Shown here: positions 53,737-62,227 of the stretch, in pieces
How positions within the stretch are numbered: position 1 is the stretch's first letter
How the letters are laid out: the number at the start of each line of letters is the position of its first letter
Assembly: GCA_020854105.1 (NCBI GenBank)
Contig: JADZGB010000010.1
Span: 85,518 to 149,517 of the forward strand
Reading direction: 5' to 3'
Length of the DNA: 64,000 bases
Origin: Burkholderiales bacterium
GTDB lineage: Bacteria > Pseudomonadota > Gammaproteobacteria > Burkholderiales > SHXO01
The notes under the pieces: model-generated
Told to the model about the DNA's origin: nothing
Seen by the model: only the letters and a program-made list of their open reading frames with translations
Databases searched by the model: none
Made by a program: the position numbers and the translations under genes

Positions 53737-53771
53737 ATAGGCTTCACCATTTTTGATCAGGAGTTGTCAAT

Positions 53772-54521
53772 ATGCCATGTCCTGCCGCCCGCATGCTCAT
53801 TGCGATGATCGCGTCAGTCACGCTGCTCGCCGACGCATCGGGGCAGGAGCAGGACGACCAGACCCCGAAGGGGGTGAACCCCAAGGACAACATCACCAAG
53901 ATCGACCTGATCTACAGTCGCGAGGCGTTCGAGGGGGACGTGCGCATCCACAGCCTGAGCTTCAGGTTCGACCGCGCGCTCGACGCGCGCTGGGGTGCGA
54001 ACATCGAGTTGCCGCTGCTCCGGTTCGAGGCGCCGGGTCTCACCGAATCGGGTATGGGAGACGCACAGTTTCGCCTGCGCTACGTGAATAGCCAGGGCTT
54101 GCTCGCCTACATCGCCGCGGCCGAGCTCATCGCTCCGACGGCCGGGGACGACGTGCTGGGCTCGGGCAAGTGGCAGGTCAACCCGGTGGTCGGAGCAGTT
54201 CTGGCGCTCTCCCAGACCGCCTTCGTATACGCAGGCTACAAGCACATCTGGTCAATCGCAGGCGACAACGATCGCCCCGACATCGACCAGAGCCAGCCTC
54301 GCCTGCTCGCAGCCATCACGTCACACAAGGGCTGGTGGGTGTTGGGCGATCTCAAGTACACCCGTGACCACGAGGCGCGCACCAACCTTCTGGATATGGA
54401 AGCGGAAGCGGGGACGATGCTCTCTCCGTCCATGGCCATTGCTGCGCGCGTCGGGACCTCGGCATTGGACAGCACACGCGATTCCAAGTTGAGCGTCAAC
54501 TTTCGCTATATCTTCCGATGA
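53772..54521 (+). CDS. Exported beta-rich protein, probable outer-membrane barrel
   Basis: This 249-residue protein has a signal peptide (MLIAMIASVTLLADASGQ) and alternating amphipathic strands (DVRIHSLSFRFDRALDARW, GDAQFRLRYVNSQGLLAYIA). It ends in a C-terminal Phe-Arg after KLSVNFRYIF, as in outer-membrane barrels. It resembles uncharacterised transporter-type barrels. GGAG precedes the ATG at 53772. It overlaps the next gene by four bases, and is divergent from the sulfatase operon. Confidence 0.65.
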   Translation: MPCPAARMLIAMIASVTLLADASGQEQDDQTPKGVNPKDNITKIDLIYSREAFEGDVRIHSLSFRFDRALDARWGANIELPLLRFEAPGLTESGMGDAQFRLRYVNSQGLLAYIAAAELIAPTAGDDVLGSGKWQVNPVVGAVLALSQTAFVYAGYKHIWSIAGDNDRPDIDQSQPRLLAAITSHKGWWVLGDLKYTRDHEARTNLLDMEAEAGTMLSPSMAIAARVGTSALDSTRDSKLSVNFRYIFR

Positions 54522-56014
54522 AAATGGCATTAGCCCATTCTCATCCATCCGCCGCACACGCGATGGAGACGCCGCCTCGCCATCGAAGCGCTGCACGAAC
54601 GGTATGTCATGTCCGCTTGCCGGCTTTACTGGCAACTGCTGCAGCAGCCATGCTTGGCGGCAGCCTTCACGTGGCACTGGCGCAGCAGCCCTCGCAGCCA
54701 CCGCAGTCGCCAGTGACGTTCGGGTTGGAGGCCGCTGCGCAAGGAACCACCGAGTATCACGCCTTTTGGGGACTGGCCCAAGAATTCTCGCCGAGTTCCG
54801 GTTACGCAAAGTCCTACACTTGGCTGGAGGCATATGCCAAGCCCTTTATGAAGGGTGAGTGGACGATGTCTCCGGGGTTGAGTGCGTACGGCGGCGCTTC
54901 CATGCTCGGCTCCGGCACTTTGGACGATGATCTCTTCCTGCAGGGCAACACCGGACGCGTGCTGCTCGAAGATGCATACCTGGGCCTCCGCGCCACCAGC
55001 CAGAGCGGTCTCGCTGTCGATGCTTCGGCAGGTGCGCAGCCATACAAGCTCGGACAGGGCCTGTTGCTGTCCGTGGGGGCCGGTAATGGATTCGAGCGCG
55101 GCGCAGCCATCCTCTCTCCGCGGCGAGCCTGGGAGATGACCGGCATCGCGCGCGCTTCCCTGCATGGATTTACGGTCGAAGCGTTCTATCTTGACGCCAA
55201 CGAGCTGAAATCGGGCGATACGGGCACTAAACTGGCGGGTGGACGTTTCGAATGGGCCTCGCGACCCGACAGCGCGTTAGGTGCGGCCTATTTCAAGGTG
55301 CTCTCTTCATCGGCACCTTATCCCAAGGCCCCGCTGGTCATCATCGACAGCGGCCGCGATGGCCTGGAATCCGTCGATCTCTACTGGCGATACGAAGCTT
55401 CAGCGGGACCGTTGGCCGGGTTCTCCTTTCTCGGTGAAGCCGCGTTTCAGCGCAACGACCGGATCGACATGAAGGCACACGGCTTCGGTGCCGAGATCGG
55501 TTACCGCTTCGGCAAACTGCCCTTCTCGCCCAGGATCAGCTATTCGCCACGCGTATTCTCCGGCGACGATCCCGGAACGAGCAGCCTGGAGCGCTTCGAC
55601 TCCCTCTTCTATGACGGGGCACCCGACACCTGGTCCTCGGGCGGCAACGGCTCCTTCGCTTTCTACAACTCGAATCTCGTCATCCACCGAATTCGCCTGG
55701 ATTTGATCATAAGCGAGCGCGACTTCGTGAACCTGTCATATTGGAACGTGCATGCCGAGCAAGCGAACAGCCCCGTCCAGTATGGCCAGGCGGCACGGCT
55801 GAAAATTACCGACTCTGGGCCGGTACTCGTGACAGGATTTCCCGAGCGCGCGTTGTCGCAAGAGTTCTATCTGGAGCATACGCGTGTATTAAGCCAGCAT
55901 TTCTTCCTCACCTGGGGGGTCGCGGCCGCCATCCCGCAAAGCGGTGTCAAGGCGCTGGTGTCAGACGCCAAGACCTGGTGGGGCGGTTTCGTGAATGTGA
56001 CGTGCCGCTTCTGA
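54518..56014 (+). CDS. Probable outer-membrane porin-like protein (alginate-export-like)
   Basis: This 498-residue protein has an N-terminal region of about 56 residues with a signal-like hydrophobic stretch (LPALLATAAAAMLGGSLHVALAQ). A long beta-rich domain follows, with repeated strands and short turns (LEAYAKPFMKGEWTMSPGL, DVDLYWRYEASAGPLAGFS-like, HRIRLDLIISERDFVNLSYW). It ends GGFVNVTCRF with terminal Phe, typical of outer-membrane barrels. The pattern recalls alginate-export-type porins; this is inference. Coupled to the previous gene by ATGA. Confidence 0.62.
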   Translation: MKMALAHSHPSAAHAMETPPRHRSAARTVCHVRLPALLATAAAAMLGGSLHVALAQQPSQPPQSPVTFGLEAAAQGTTEYHAFWGLAQEFSPSSGYAKSYTWLEAYAKPFMKGEWTMSPGLSAYGGASMLGSGTLDDDLFLQGNTGRVLLEDAYLGLRATSQSGLAVDASAGAQPYKLGQGLLLSVGAGNGFERGAAILSPRRAWEMTGIARASLHGFTVEAFYLDANELKSGDTGTKLAGGRFEWASRPDSALGAAYFKVLSSSAPYPKAPLVIIDSGRDGLESVDLYWRYEASAGPLAGFSFLGEAAFQRNDRIDMKAHGFGAEIGYRFGKLPFSPRISYSPRVFSGDDPGTSSLERFDSLFYDGAPDTWSSGGNGSFAFYNSNLVIHRIRLDLIISERDFVNLSYWNVHAEQANSPVQYGQAARLKITDSGPVLVTGFPERALSQEFYLEHTRVLSQHFFLTWGVAAAIPQSGVKALVSDAKTWWGGFVNVTCRF

Positions 56015-56074
56015 TGCTTGCGATGCAATCCGGAAAGCAGACGCTGGCCGGCTGACTGCATAGGAGAAGAGAAT

Positions 56075-56668
56075 ATGGAGCAATGTCCAGCGAACACGCG
56101 AAGAAAGATCATCCGAGGTGGCTTGCTGCTCGCCGGTGCGCTCGCGCTGAGCAGGCAGGCCGACGCCGAGGACGACACGAAGGAAATCAAGCGGGCCGAT
56201 GTCAGGCAGATAGCTGAAACAACCTTGAAGCGCCTGTACGCACTGGATCCGAAGTCAAAGGACGTGATCGAGCATGCCGCAGGGTACGGAGTTTTCAGCA
56301 ATTTCGGAATGAAGCTGTTTCTCCTCGGAGGAGGAGGCGGAGAAGGCGTGGTCTACGAGCAGGCGTCGAAGAATGAAACCTTCATGAAGATGGTTCAACT
56401 CAAGGCCGGTCTGGGCTTCGGGGTCAAGCGGTTCAGCGTGGTGTTCGTATTCGGGAACCGCAGCGCATTACGGAGGTTCGTCACATCCGGCTGGGAGTTC
56501 AGCGGCCAGGGCACGGCCGCTGCGAAGCTCGAGAACAAGGGCGGCAGTGCGCAGGCGGCGATCAACGTCGCACCGGACGTCAAGATGTACCAACTCACCA
56601 AGAGCGGCCTTGCATTGGAATTGACCGCCGCCGGAACGAAGTACTACACGGACAAGGAACTAAACTAG
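56075..56668 (+). CDS. SYLF/YSC84-like lipid-binding domain protein, exported
   Basis: This 197-residue protein has a signal or Tat-like start (NTRRKIIRGGLLLAGALALS) and the SYLF stretch AAGYGVFSNFGMKLFLLGG followed by GGGGEGVVYEQ, then KAGLGFGVKRFSVVFVF. SYLF domains bind phosphoinositides in eukaryotes and are common in bacterial exported proteins of unknown role. AGGAGAAGAG precedes the ATG. It probably continues the two-gene barrel operon (gap 60 bp). Confidence 0.8.
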   Translation: MEQCPANTRRKIIRGGLLLAGALALSRQADAEDDTKEIKRADVRQIAETTLKRLYALDPKSKDVIEHAAGYGVFSNFGMKLFLLGGGGGEGVVYEQASKNETFMKMVQLKAGLGFGVKRFSVVFVFGNRSALRRFVTSGWEFSGQGTAAAKLENKGGSAQAAINVAPDVKMYQLTKSGLALELTAAGTKYYTDKELN

Positions 56669-56730
56669 GCCATTTGAAGGCATTCGGAAGCAACTCCCGG
56701 GCACCACAGTTCGCAGATGCGTAAAGTCGT

Positions 56731-58149
56731 TCAGGGCTCCGGCACGACGGGCGGTGCTCGCCAATCTCCGTTGCGGATAGCGTCCCGGGGAAGATAAGTC
56801 CGGAACGTCAAGCCGAAGGCCGTCGCGGGAACCGGTAGCCAGTTGCTCTCGTGCTCATGCCCCGGAGACTCGTGTTGTATATAAAGCGCAATGCTGCCGT
56901 CCGGATCACGTTCGAGTATGGCAAGCATCGGCGAGTTGATCACGTAGCGCTTCAGCGGATTGGCATACAACAACCGCTGCGGCGTGTATGCCGTAATCGA
57001 CCAGAACGCATCCACCGGCGGCAATTGTCCAGCTTCGAGGCGAAGGATGTATCGCTTTCGCCCGTCGAAAGCTCCGCCGTTCGCGTCGGCAACGTAACCG
57101 ACGCCGAGAAATTCTTCCGCTGCGTTGCCGAGGATACCCAGCATGGCACCAACCGCACGCGTGGTGTAATCGTTACCGAGAAATTCGCGCGTCCCGAACA
57201 ACTCCGCCGATGACCGCACGCGACGCGCCCGCTTGTTCATTTCCTCCAGGCCATCGCGCATCCCCGAGAGCATGGCCTCCGCATCGGCTGCATCGGATGT
57301 CGAAAACACCCTGCCCGGTACAATTCCGATCGCTTCGAACGATCGCCTCAAATCCACCTCCTCCCGCAGGACCGGCATGAACTGCTGCATCCAACCGAGC
57401 ACGCGGAAATAACCGCTGCTGATGGGATGCCGCCGCAGATTTACAGGAGCAACGAGCGGAGGAATCGGCGCCGGCACCGGGGACACCCTCCCTCGGTATG
57501 CAGAGAGCGTTTGCACGCGGTAGCCATCCTGCAGCGCGTGGACGGCCGGCAAGTCACTTGCGTTCATCAGCTGTGTTCGAAAGAAAGCGAGCGCAAGCGT
57601 GGTAGGCGAATAAAAGACCTCGCGGATCCCAGTTGGAACGTCACCGCTCCAGCCTGACGCCGCGATGAGGAAGTCGCCGCCGACGTGGCCGTTCGTGCGA
57701 GGCGTGACGTAGCCGATGATCCAGGTGTAGAGGTCGAGCAACTGCAGGGAGACGTAGCGGTCAGCCTCGAACGGCGGAACGGTGACCACGACCGGCTCGG
57801 CGCGCAGGTCGAGCCAGGCGTAGGAGTATGGTGTGTCGACGTTCGGGGCGATGACGGCCTGATCGTCAGGCGAGGCAACGTCGCGCACGTGACCCACATG
57901 ATTCAGAGGGGCCTTGAACTCCGGAGAGTGTGGATCGAGCGCCTGCCCGTGCAGTATGTTGTACAGATCGACGGTGGGATATCCCCAGACGTAGGCTGAC
58001 CGTGCGATCTCGCGCATCGCCGCCGGGTCACTGGCGACGGCTAAAGCCGCCTGCATGCATGAGACGATCAGTGCAGGAACGGCGATCAGGCGACGGACGG
58101 CCTCGCCCGCGCCGGAGTGTAGTCCCTGCCCGCGACCGTGGTCATTCAC
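56731..58149 (-). CDS. DUF1254/DUF1214-domain exported protein (copy 2)
   Basis: This protein of about 472 residues has an N-terminal signal (LIAVPALIVSCMQAALAVAS) and the same architecture as the copy at 49193. It has SAYVWGYPTVDLYNILHGQ and APNVDTPYSYAWLDLRAEP in DUF1254, and PPVDAFWSITAYTPQRLLYA and HESNWLPVPATAFGLTFR in DUF1214. The start is GTG at 58149, overlapping the end of the upstream small gene by eight bases. The two copies flank the maturase-sulfatase and barrel genes. Confidence 0.85.
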   Translation of the reverse strand: MNDHGRGQGLHSGAGEAVRRLIAVPALIVSCMQAALAVASDPAAMREIARSAYVWGYPTVDLYNILHGQALDPHSPEFKAPLNHVGHVRDVASPDDQAVIAPNVDTPYSYAWLDLRAEPVVVTVPPFEADRYVSLQLLDLYTWIIGYVTPRTNGHVGGDFLIAASGWSGDVPTGIREVFYSPTTLALAFFRTQLMNASDLPAVHALQDGYRVQTLSAYRGRVSPVPAPIPPLVAPVNLRRHPISSGYFRVLGWMQQFMPVLREEVDLRRSFEAIGIVPGRVFSTSDAADAEAMLSGMRDGLEEMNKRARRVRSSAELFGTREFLGNDYTTRAVGAMLGILGNAAEEFLGVGYVADANGGAFDGRKRYILRLEAGQLPPVDAFWSITAYTPQRLLYANPLKRYVINSPMLAILERDPDGSIALYIQHESPGHEHESNWLPVPATAFGLTFRTYLPRDAIRNGDWRAPPVVPEP

Positions 58150-58477
58150 GGAATCGCTTCCATTCGCTCGTCCGAAGCAGCTGATCGCATTCGCGCTCGT
58201 TGAGCTTGTTCCCGAGGAACTGCCCGCGCCGTTTTGCGAAGTCGCGCGCCATGATGGCGTCGCGACGATCGTCACGCTTCATCCCTTCGACCTCTTTCGC
58301 CACATGCATCCGCGCCCAGCGGTAACGGCGCTCGCTCCCGTCGTAGCGGTCCTCGCAGTACTGCATTGCGCCGGCAAAAGCGCCCAGACGCTTTGCCTCA
58401 GAGGAACCCTGCGCCTTCGCGAGGGCATTGACGCACAGCAGGCCTGCAGCCGCGATGAGTAATGCCGTCCTGATCAT
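58142..58477 (-). CDS. Small secreted hypothetical protein
   Basis: This 111-residue protein has a signal peptide MIRTALLIAAAGLLCVNALA. The mature part is charged and has Cys in MQYCEDRYDGSERRYRWARM and in NERECDQLLR, which could form a disulfide. It is not recognised. Its stop overlaps the start of the second DUF1254 gene, so it is probably coupled to it. ATG at 58477 gives the clean signal peptide; another ATG lies nine codons upstream. Confidence 0.6.
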   Translation of the reverse strand: MIRTALLIAAAGLLCVNALAKAQGSSEAKRLGAFAGAMQYCEDRYDGSERRYRWARMHVAKEVEGMKRDDRRDAIMARDFAKRRGQFLGNKLNERECDQLLRTSEWKRFRE

Positions 58478-58557
58478 ATTCGCCACCCATCCTGTTCGCA
58501 TCATCGATGAAAAGCTGTAAATTATGCTGCTTCGCACGCGATTGGAAGACTGGCTAT

Positions 58558-58577
58558 CAAGATTTCTGCCCATCTTG
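58558..58577. promoter_or_regulatory. Inverted repeat in the divergent gap before the HTH regulator
   Basis: CAAGAT and ATCTTG are separated by eight bases, giving a two-fold symmetric site 35 bases upstream of the regulator start. It could be an autoregulatory operator controlling both the regulator and the leftward DUF1254 operon. Confidence 0.4.
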
Positions 58578-58611
58578 GGCATAACAATAAAGCCTCTTAA
58601 GCAGGTTTCAG

Positions 58612-59163
58612 GTGAAACCACACTATCTCGCAAAGGTCGAATCGCTGCGTGCGCTTGACGACTTCCATGATTCGTTCGATCGTGCGTTCTCGATTGTCGC
58701 GTTCATAACGAACCGATTTCTGGTTGACCATATGCTCCGCGCCGGCCGCCTGCTGGTGGAGAACGATTACATCGAGCTCGTCATCTGGGGGGTGCTTGCG
58801 CACCAGAACGTCGCACATCTGCTGCCGCCCGGGAGCATGCCCACCGCGATATTGAGACGCGATGGATATGTGCCCGATTACGAGCGGAGGATGCGTCCGA
58901 TGAAGTTGCGCGATGTGGCCCAGATCACAGGCCTCCCGCGCGAGACAGTCCGGCGCAAGCTGGAGCAGCTCGCGAGAAGGGGCTACGTGCTGCGAACCGA
59001 AGAGGGCTGGATGGTGAGCGTGGAGCGCGTGGAACCCGAGCTACGTGAGTTCACGCGGGAGAGTGTCCTTCGGCTCGTCACGGCGGCTGACGAGGTGATG
59101 AGAGCGCTGATCGATGCTGATGCAGAGGCGAGCGCTCCTGTGCAAAGGCGCGCCGACGAATGA
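58612..59163 (+). CDS. HTH transcriptional regulator with Crp-type winged helix
   Basis: This 183-residue protein has a helical N-terminal half (residues 1-95) with no cyclic-nucleotide-binding barrel. It has a C-terminal Crp-type HTH: MKLRDVAQITGLPRETVRRK then LEQLARRGYVLRTEEGWMV (about 103-141). The effector domain is unrecognised. It lies divergent from the small-protein/DUF1254 pair and may regulate the sulfatase/DUF1254 block. GGTG-type weak ribosome-binding sequence. Confidence 0.78.
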   Translation: MKPHYLAKVESLRALDDFHDSFDRAFSIVAFITNRFLVDHMLRAGRLLVENDYIELVIWGVLAHQNVAHLLPPGSMPTAILRRDGYVPDYERRMRPMKLRDVAQITGLPRETVRRKLEQLARRGYVLRTEEGWMVSVERVEPELREFTRESVLRLVTAADEVMRALIDADAEASAPVQRRADE

Positions 59164-59236
59164 GCGGCCCTGAATAGAACCAACGCACGTCCCGCCAGGC
59201 TCTACAATGAGCGACTGGATGCGCCGGAGGAGACGC

Positions 59237-60016
59237 ATGGACATCAGCGAGACCAGACGCATCGCCACACGGCAGTCGTCGGCCAGGCCCTACGACATGC
59301 GCCAGGCGCGCATCGATCTCACCGCAGCACTGCGCAATGCGGCGCGCATGGGCTTGAGCGAGGGAGTCTGCAACCACTTCAGCCTCGAAGTGCCGGGCGA
59401 GCCGGACAAGTTCCTGATCAATCCGCAGGGCCTGCACTGGTCGGAGATCACCCCCGGGGATCTGATGGTGGTGGATGCCGAGGGCAGGATCGTGGACGGC
59501 AGGCACGTGGTCGAGCCGACCGCGTTCTTCATCCACCTGGGCGTACACCGCGTGGCGAGGAAGAAGGCGGTTCTCCATACCCACATGCCATGGGCCACTT
59601 CGCTCACGCTGTTGCAGAACCCGACGCTCGAGACGCGCGCGAACCAGAATGCGATGCGCTTCCACGGGCGGGTCGCCTATGACATGGAGTTCGGCGGCCC
59701 GGCGCTGGCCGCCGACGAGGGCGCGCGCATCGCCAACGCGATGCAGGGCAAGGACATCGTGTTCATGACCCATCACGGCGTGATGGTGTGCGGCGAACGG
59801 ATGGACCATGCCTTCGACGATCTCTATTATCTGGAGCGCTCGTGCATGGTGCAGGTGATGGCACTGGGCAGCGGGCGTCCGCTGCGGCTGGTGGAGGAAG
59901 CCATGGCAGCGAAGACCTGCGCGGCGATCGAGGGCGAACGCCAGCAGTCGGAACTGCATTTCGCGGCGCTCAAGCGCGTCCTGGATCGCGAAGCGCCGGG
60001 CTGGTCGGTGCTGTAG
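59237..60016 (+). CDS. Class II aldolase/adducin-family protein
   Basis: This 259-residue protein has the zinc-binding pattern of class II aldolases: HTHMPWATSL (about residues 114-123) and THHGVMVCG (about 176-184), with NHFSLEVPG and NPQGLHWSEITPGDLM in the N-terminal half. It would cleave or form a carbon-carbon bond in a sugar phosphate or sugar acid. The ATG at 59237 has GGAGGAGA just before it; upstream ATGs at 59207 and 59219 lack one. Confidence 0.87.
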   Translation: MDISETRRIATRQSSARPYDMRQARIDLTAALRNAARMGLSEGVCNHFSLEVPGEPDKFLINPQGLHWSEITPGDLMVVDAEGRIVDGRHVVEPTAFFIHLGVHRVARKKAVLHTHMPWATSLTLLQNPTLETRANQNAMRFHGRVAYDMEFGGPALAADEGARIANAMQGKDIVFMTHHGVMVCGERMDHAFDDLYYLERSCMVQVMALGSGRPLRLVEEAMAAKTCAAIEGERQQSELHFAALKRVLDREAPGWSVL

Positions 60017-60053
60017 CGTACGGACGCGCCCGCGGAGGTAGCGCGAAGTTCTT

Positions 60054-60103
60054 TCTGTTTTGCGCTGGTCTGGTCTGTTCTACGCTGGTCTGTGCTGCGC
60101 TGG
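60054..60103. repeat. About two and a half copies of a 20-bp direct repeat
   Basis: TCTGTTTTGCGCTGGTCTGG at 60054-60073 is followed by TCTGTTCTACGCTGGTCTGT (17 of 20 identical) at 60074-60093 and a partial GCTGCGCTGG. It lies in the 273-bp gap after the class II aldolase gene, which otherwise holds only the REP-like element. Confidence 0.6.
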
Positions 60104-60125
60104 GGCACGGCGTTGGCGAAGCCTC

Positions 60126-60159
60126 CGTCGTCCCGGCGAAAGCCGGGATCCAGCCGAAC
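60126..60159. repeat. REP-like palindrome with TCCCGGC/GCCGGGA stem
   Basis: The core CGTCGTCCCGGCGAAAGCCG continues GGATCCAGCCGAAC. It is the reverse-complement match (32 of 34) of the copy at 48134-48167. It lies in the gap between the aldolase gene and glgB. Confidence 0.85.
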
Positions 60160-60289
60160 GGACGGGGCCTTCCGCCTCGCGCCCGCGTTATGCCGGGGGA
60201 GTCTGTCGCCGGGAACGCCGCGTGCTGACGGCCAGAGTCGGCCGCCTCCCCGCGCCTGCCGCGTGCGGCCGGCGCGCGGATGACGCCGC

Positions 60290-62227
60290 GTGGCGGCGCC
60301 AGCCGACGTCAATCCGAACAAACCGGAGGCGCTTTTGGACATGCTGACGGAGCAGGACGTCTACCTGTTTCGGGAGGGAACTCACTTCCGCGCGCACGAC
60401 AAGCTCGGTGCGCATCCCGGCACCCAGGACGGCCGCCACGGCACCAGTTTCCGCGTATGGGCGCCGAACGCCCGGCGGGTGGCCCTCATCGGAGATTTCA
60501 ACGGCTGGAGCGGAGAATCGCACGTCCTGTCGGCGCGCGCCGATTCCAGCGGCATCTGGGAGACCTTCGTCCCCGACGTGGGCGAGGGCGCCTGCTACAA
60601 GTACCGGGTGCTCTCGGCCCGAGGCGAGTCCTTCGACAAGGCCGATCCCTACGCTTTCCGCTCCGAGTTGCCCCCGCGCACGGCCTCGGTCGTATGGACT
60701 CTCGACTACGAATGGCACGACGGCGAGTGGATGCGCACTCGTGCGGCGGCGAACGCGCTCGATGCACCGATGTCGGTCTACGAGGTGCATCTCGGATCCT
60801 GGCGGCGCAATCCCGAGGACGGCTACCGCCACCTGACCTATCGCGAGCTGGCGCACGAACTCGCCGATTACGTCGCGCATATGGGCTTCACGCACGTGGA
60901 ACTCATGCCGGTCATGGAGCACCCGTTCTACGGATCCTGGGGCTACCAGGTCACGGGCTTCTTCGCACCCACGGCGCGCTACGGCACGCCGCAGGACTTC
61001 ATGTACCTCGTCGACGTGCTGCACCAGCGCGGCATCGGCGTCATCCTGGACTGGGTGCCCTCGCACTTTCCGCAGGACGGGCACGGCCTGACCTATTTCG
61101 ACGGCACCTATCTGTACGAGCACGCCGACCGGCGCCAGGGCTATCACCCCGAGTGGGGCAGCTATATCTTCAATTACGGGCGCGCCGAGGTGCGCGATTT
61201 CCTCGGCAGCAGCGCGCTGTTCTGGCTCGAGCGCTATCATGTGGACGCGCTGCGGGTCGATGCGGTGGCCTCGATGCTCTACCTGGACTACTCGCGCCAG
61301 CCGGGCGAGTGGATCCCGAACCGCTACGGCGGCAACGAGAACCTCGAGGCAATCGATTTCCTGCGTGCCTTCAACGAGGCCACCTATCGCGATCATCCCG
61401 ACACGCAGACCATCGCCGAGGAGTCCACCGCGTGGCCGCAGGTGTCGCGACCGACCTGGCGCGGCGGCCTCGGTTTCGGCCTGAAGTGGAACATGGGCTG
61501 GATGCACGACACCCTCGCCTTCTTCCAGCAGGATCCGATCTATCGCAAGTACCATCACGACAAGCTCACCTTCAGCCTGTGGTACGCCTTCACCGAGAAC
61601 TTCATGCTGGCGCTGTCGCACGACGAGGTCGTGTATGGCAAGGGATCCTTGTTCGGCAGGATGCCGGGCGACGAATGGCAGAAGTTCGCCAACCTGCGTG
61701 CGCTCTACGGCTACATGTGGGCGCATCCCGGCAAGAAGCTGCTGTTCATGGGCGGGGAGATCGCCCAGCACGCGGAATGGCAGCACGAGGGCAGCCTGCA
61801 CTGGCATCTGCTCGGGCACGGCATGCACGCCGGCGTGCAGCGCTGGGTGCGTGACCTGAACACCTTCTATCGCGGCACGCCGGCGCTGCACGAGCTGGAC
61901 TTCGCCGCGGAAGGCTTCCAGTGGATCGACTGCTGCGACACGCAGAACAGCGTGATCGCCTTCCTGCGCAAGGGACGCGGCGCGCACGAGGACGTTCTGG
62001 TGGTGTGCAACTTCACTCCGATGGTGCGCGAGAACTACCGGCTGGGCGTTCCGACCGCCGGCGCCTGGCGCGAGTGCCTCAACAGCGATGCCGGGCTGTA
62101 CGGCGGCAGCGGCCAGGGCAACGGCGGCAGCGTCGAGTCGGTGCCGCTGCCCGCGCACGGCCATTTCCATTCGCTGAACCTGCGCCTGCCTCCGCTGGGC
62201 GTGCTCTTCCTGGTCCGCAGCGCATGA
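60290..62227 (+). CDS. glgB: 1,4-alpha-glucan branching enzyme
   Basis: This 645-residue GH13 enzyme makes alpha-1,6 branches in glycogen-like glucan. It has a CBM48 domain ([20 protein letters not shown], about residues 45-64), then the barrel with [21 protein letters not shown], catalytic Asp about residue 324 in [15 protein letters not shown] and Glu in [10 protein letters not shown] (about 378), and [15 protein letters not shown]. The start is GTG at 60290; an ATG at 60341 is another choice. It overlaps glgE by four bases. Confidence 0.95.
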   Translation: MAAPADVNPNKPEALLDMLTEQDVYLFREGTHFRAHDKLGAHPGTQDGRHGTSFRVWAPNARRVALIGDFNGWSGESHVLSARADSSGIWETFVPDVGEGACYKYRVLSARGESFDKADPYAFRSELPPRTASVVWTLDYEWHDGEWMRTRAAANALDAPMSVYEVHLGSWRRNPEDGYRHLTYRELAHELADYVAHMGFTHVELMPVMEHPFYGSWGYQVTGFFAPTARYGTPQDFMYLVDVLHQRGIGVILDWVPSHFPQDGHGLTYFDGTYLYEHADRRQGYHPEWGSYIFNYGRAEVRDFLGSSALFWLERYHVDALRVDAVASMLYLDYSRQPGEWIPNRYGGNENLEAIDFLRAFNEATYRDHPDTQTIAEESTAWPQVSRPTWRGGLGFGLKWNMGWMHDTLAFFQQDPIYRKYHHDKLTFSLWYAFTENFMLALSHDEVVYGKGSLFGRMPGDEWQKFANLRALYGYMWAHPGKKLLFMGGEIAQHAEWQHEGSLHWHLLGHGMHAGVQRWVRDLNTFYRGTPALHELDFAAEGFQWIDCCDTQNSVIAFLRKGRGAHEDVLVVCNFTPMVRENYRLGVPTAGAWRECLNSDAGLYGGSGQGNGGSVESVPLPAHGHFHSLNLRLPPLGVLFLVRSA

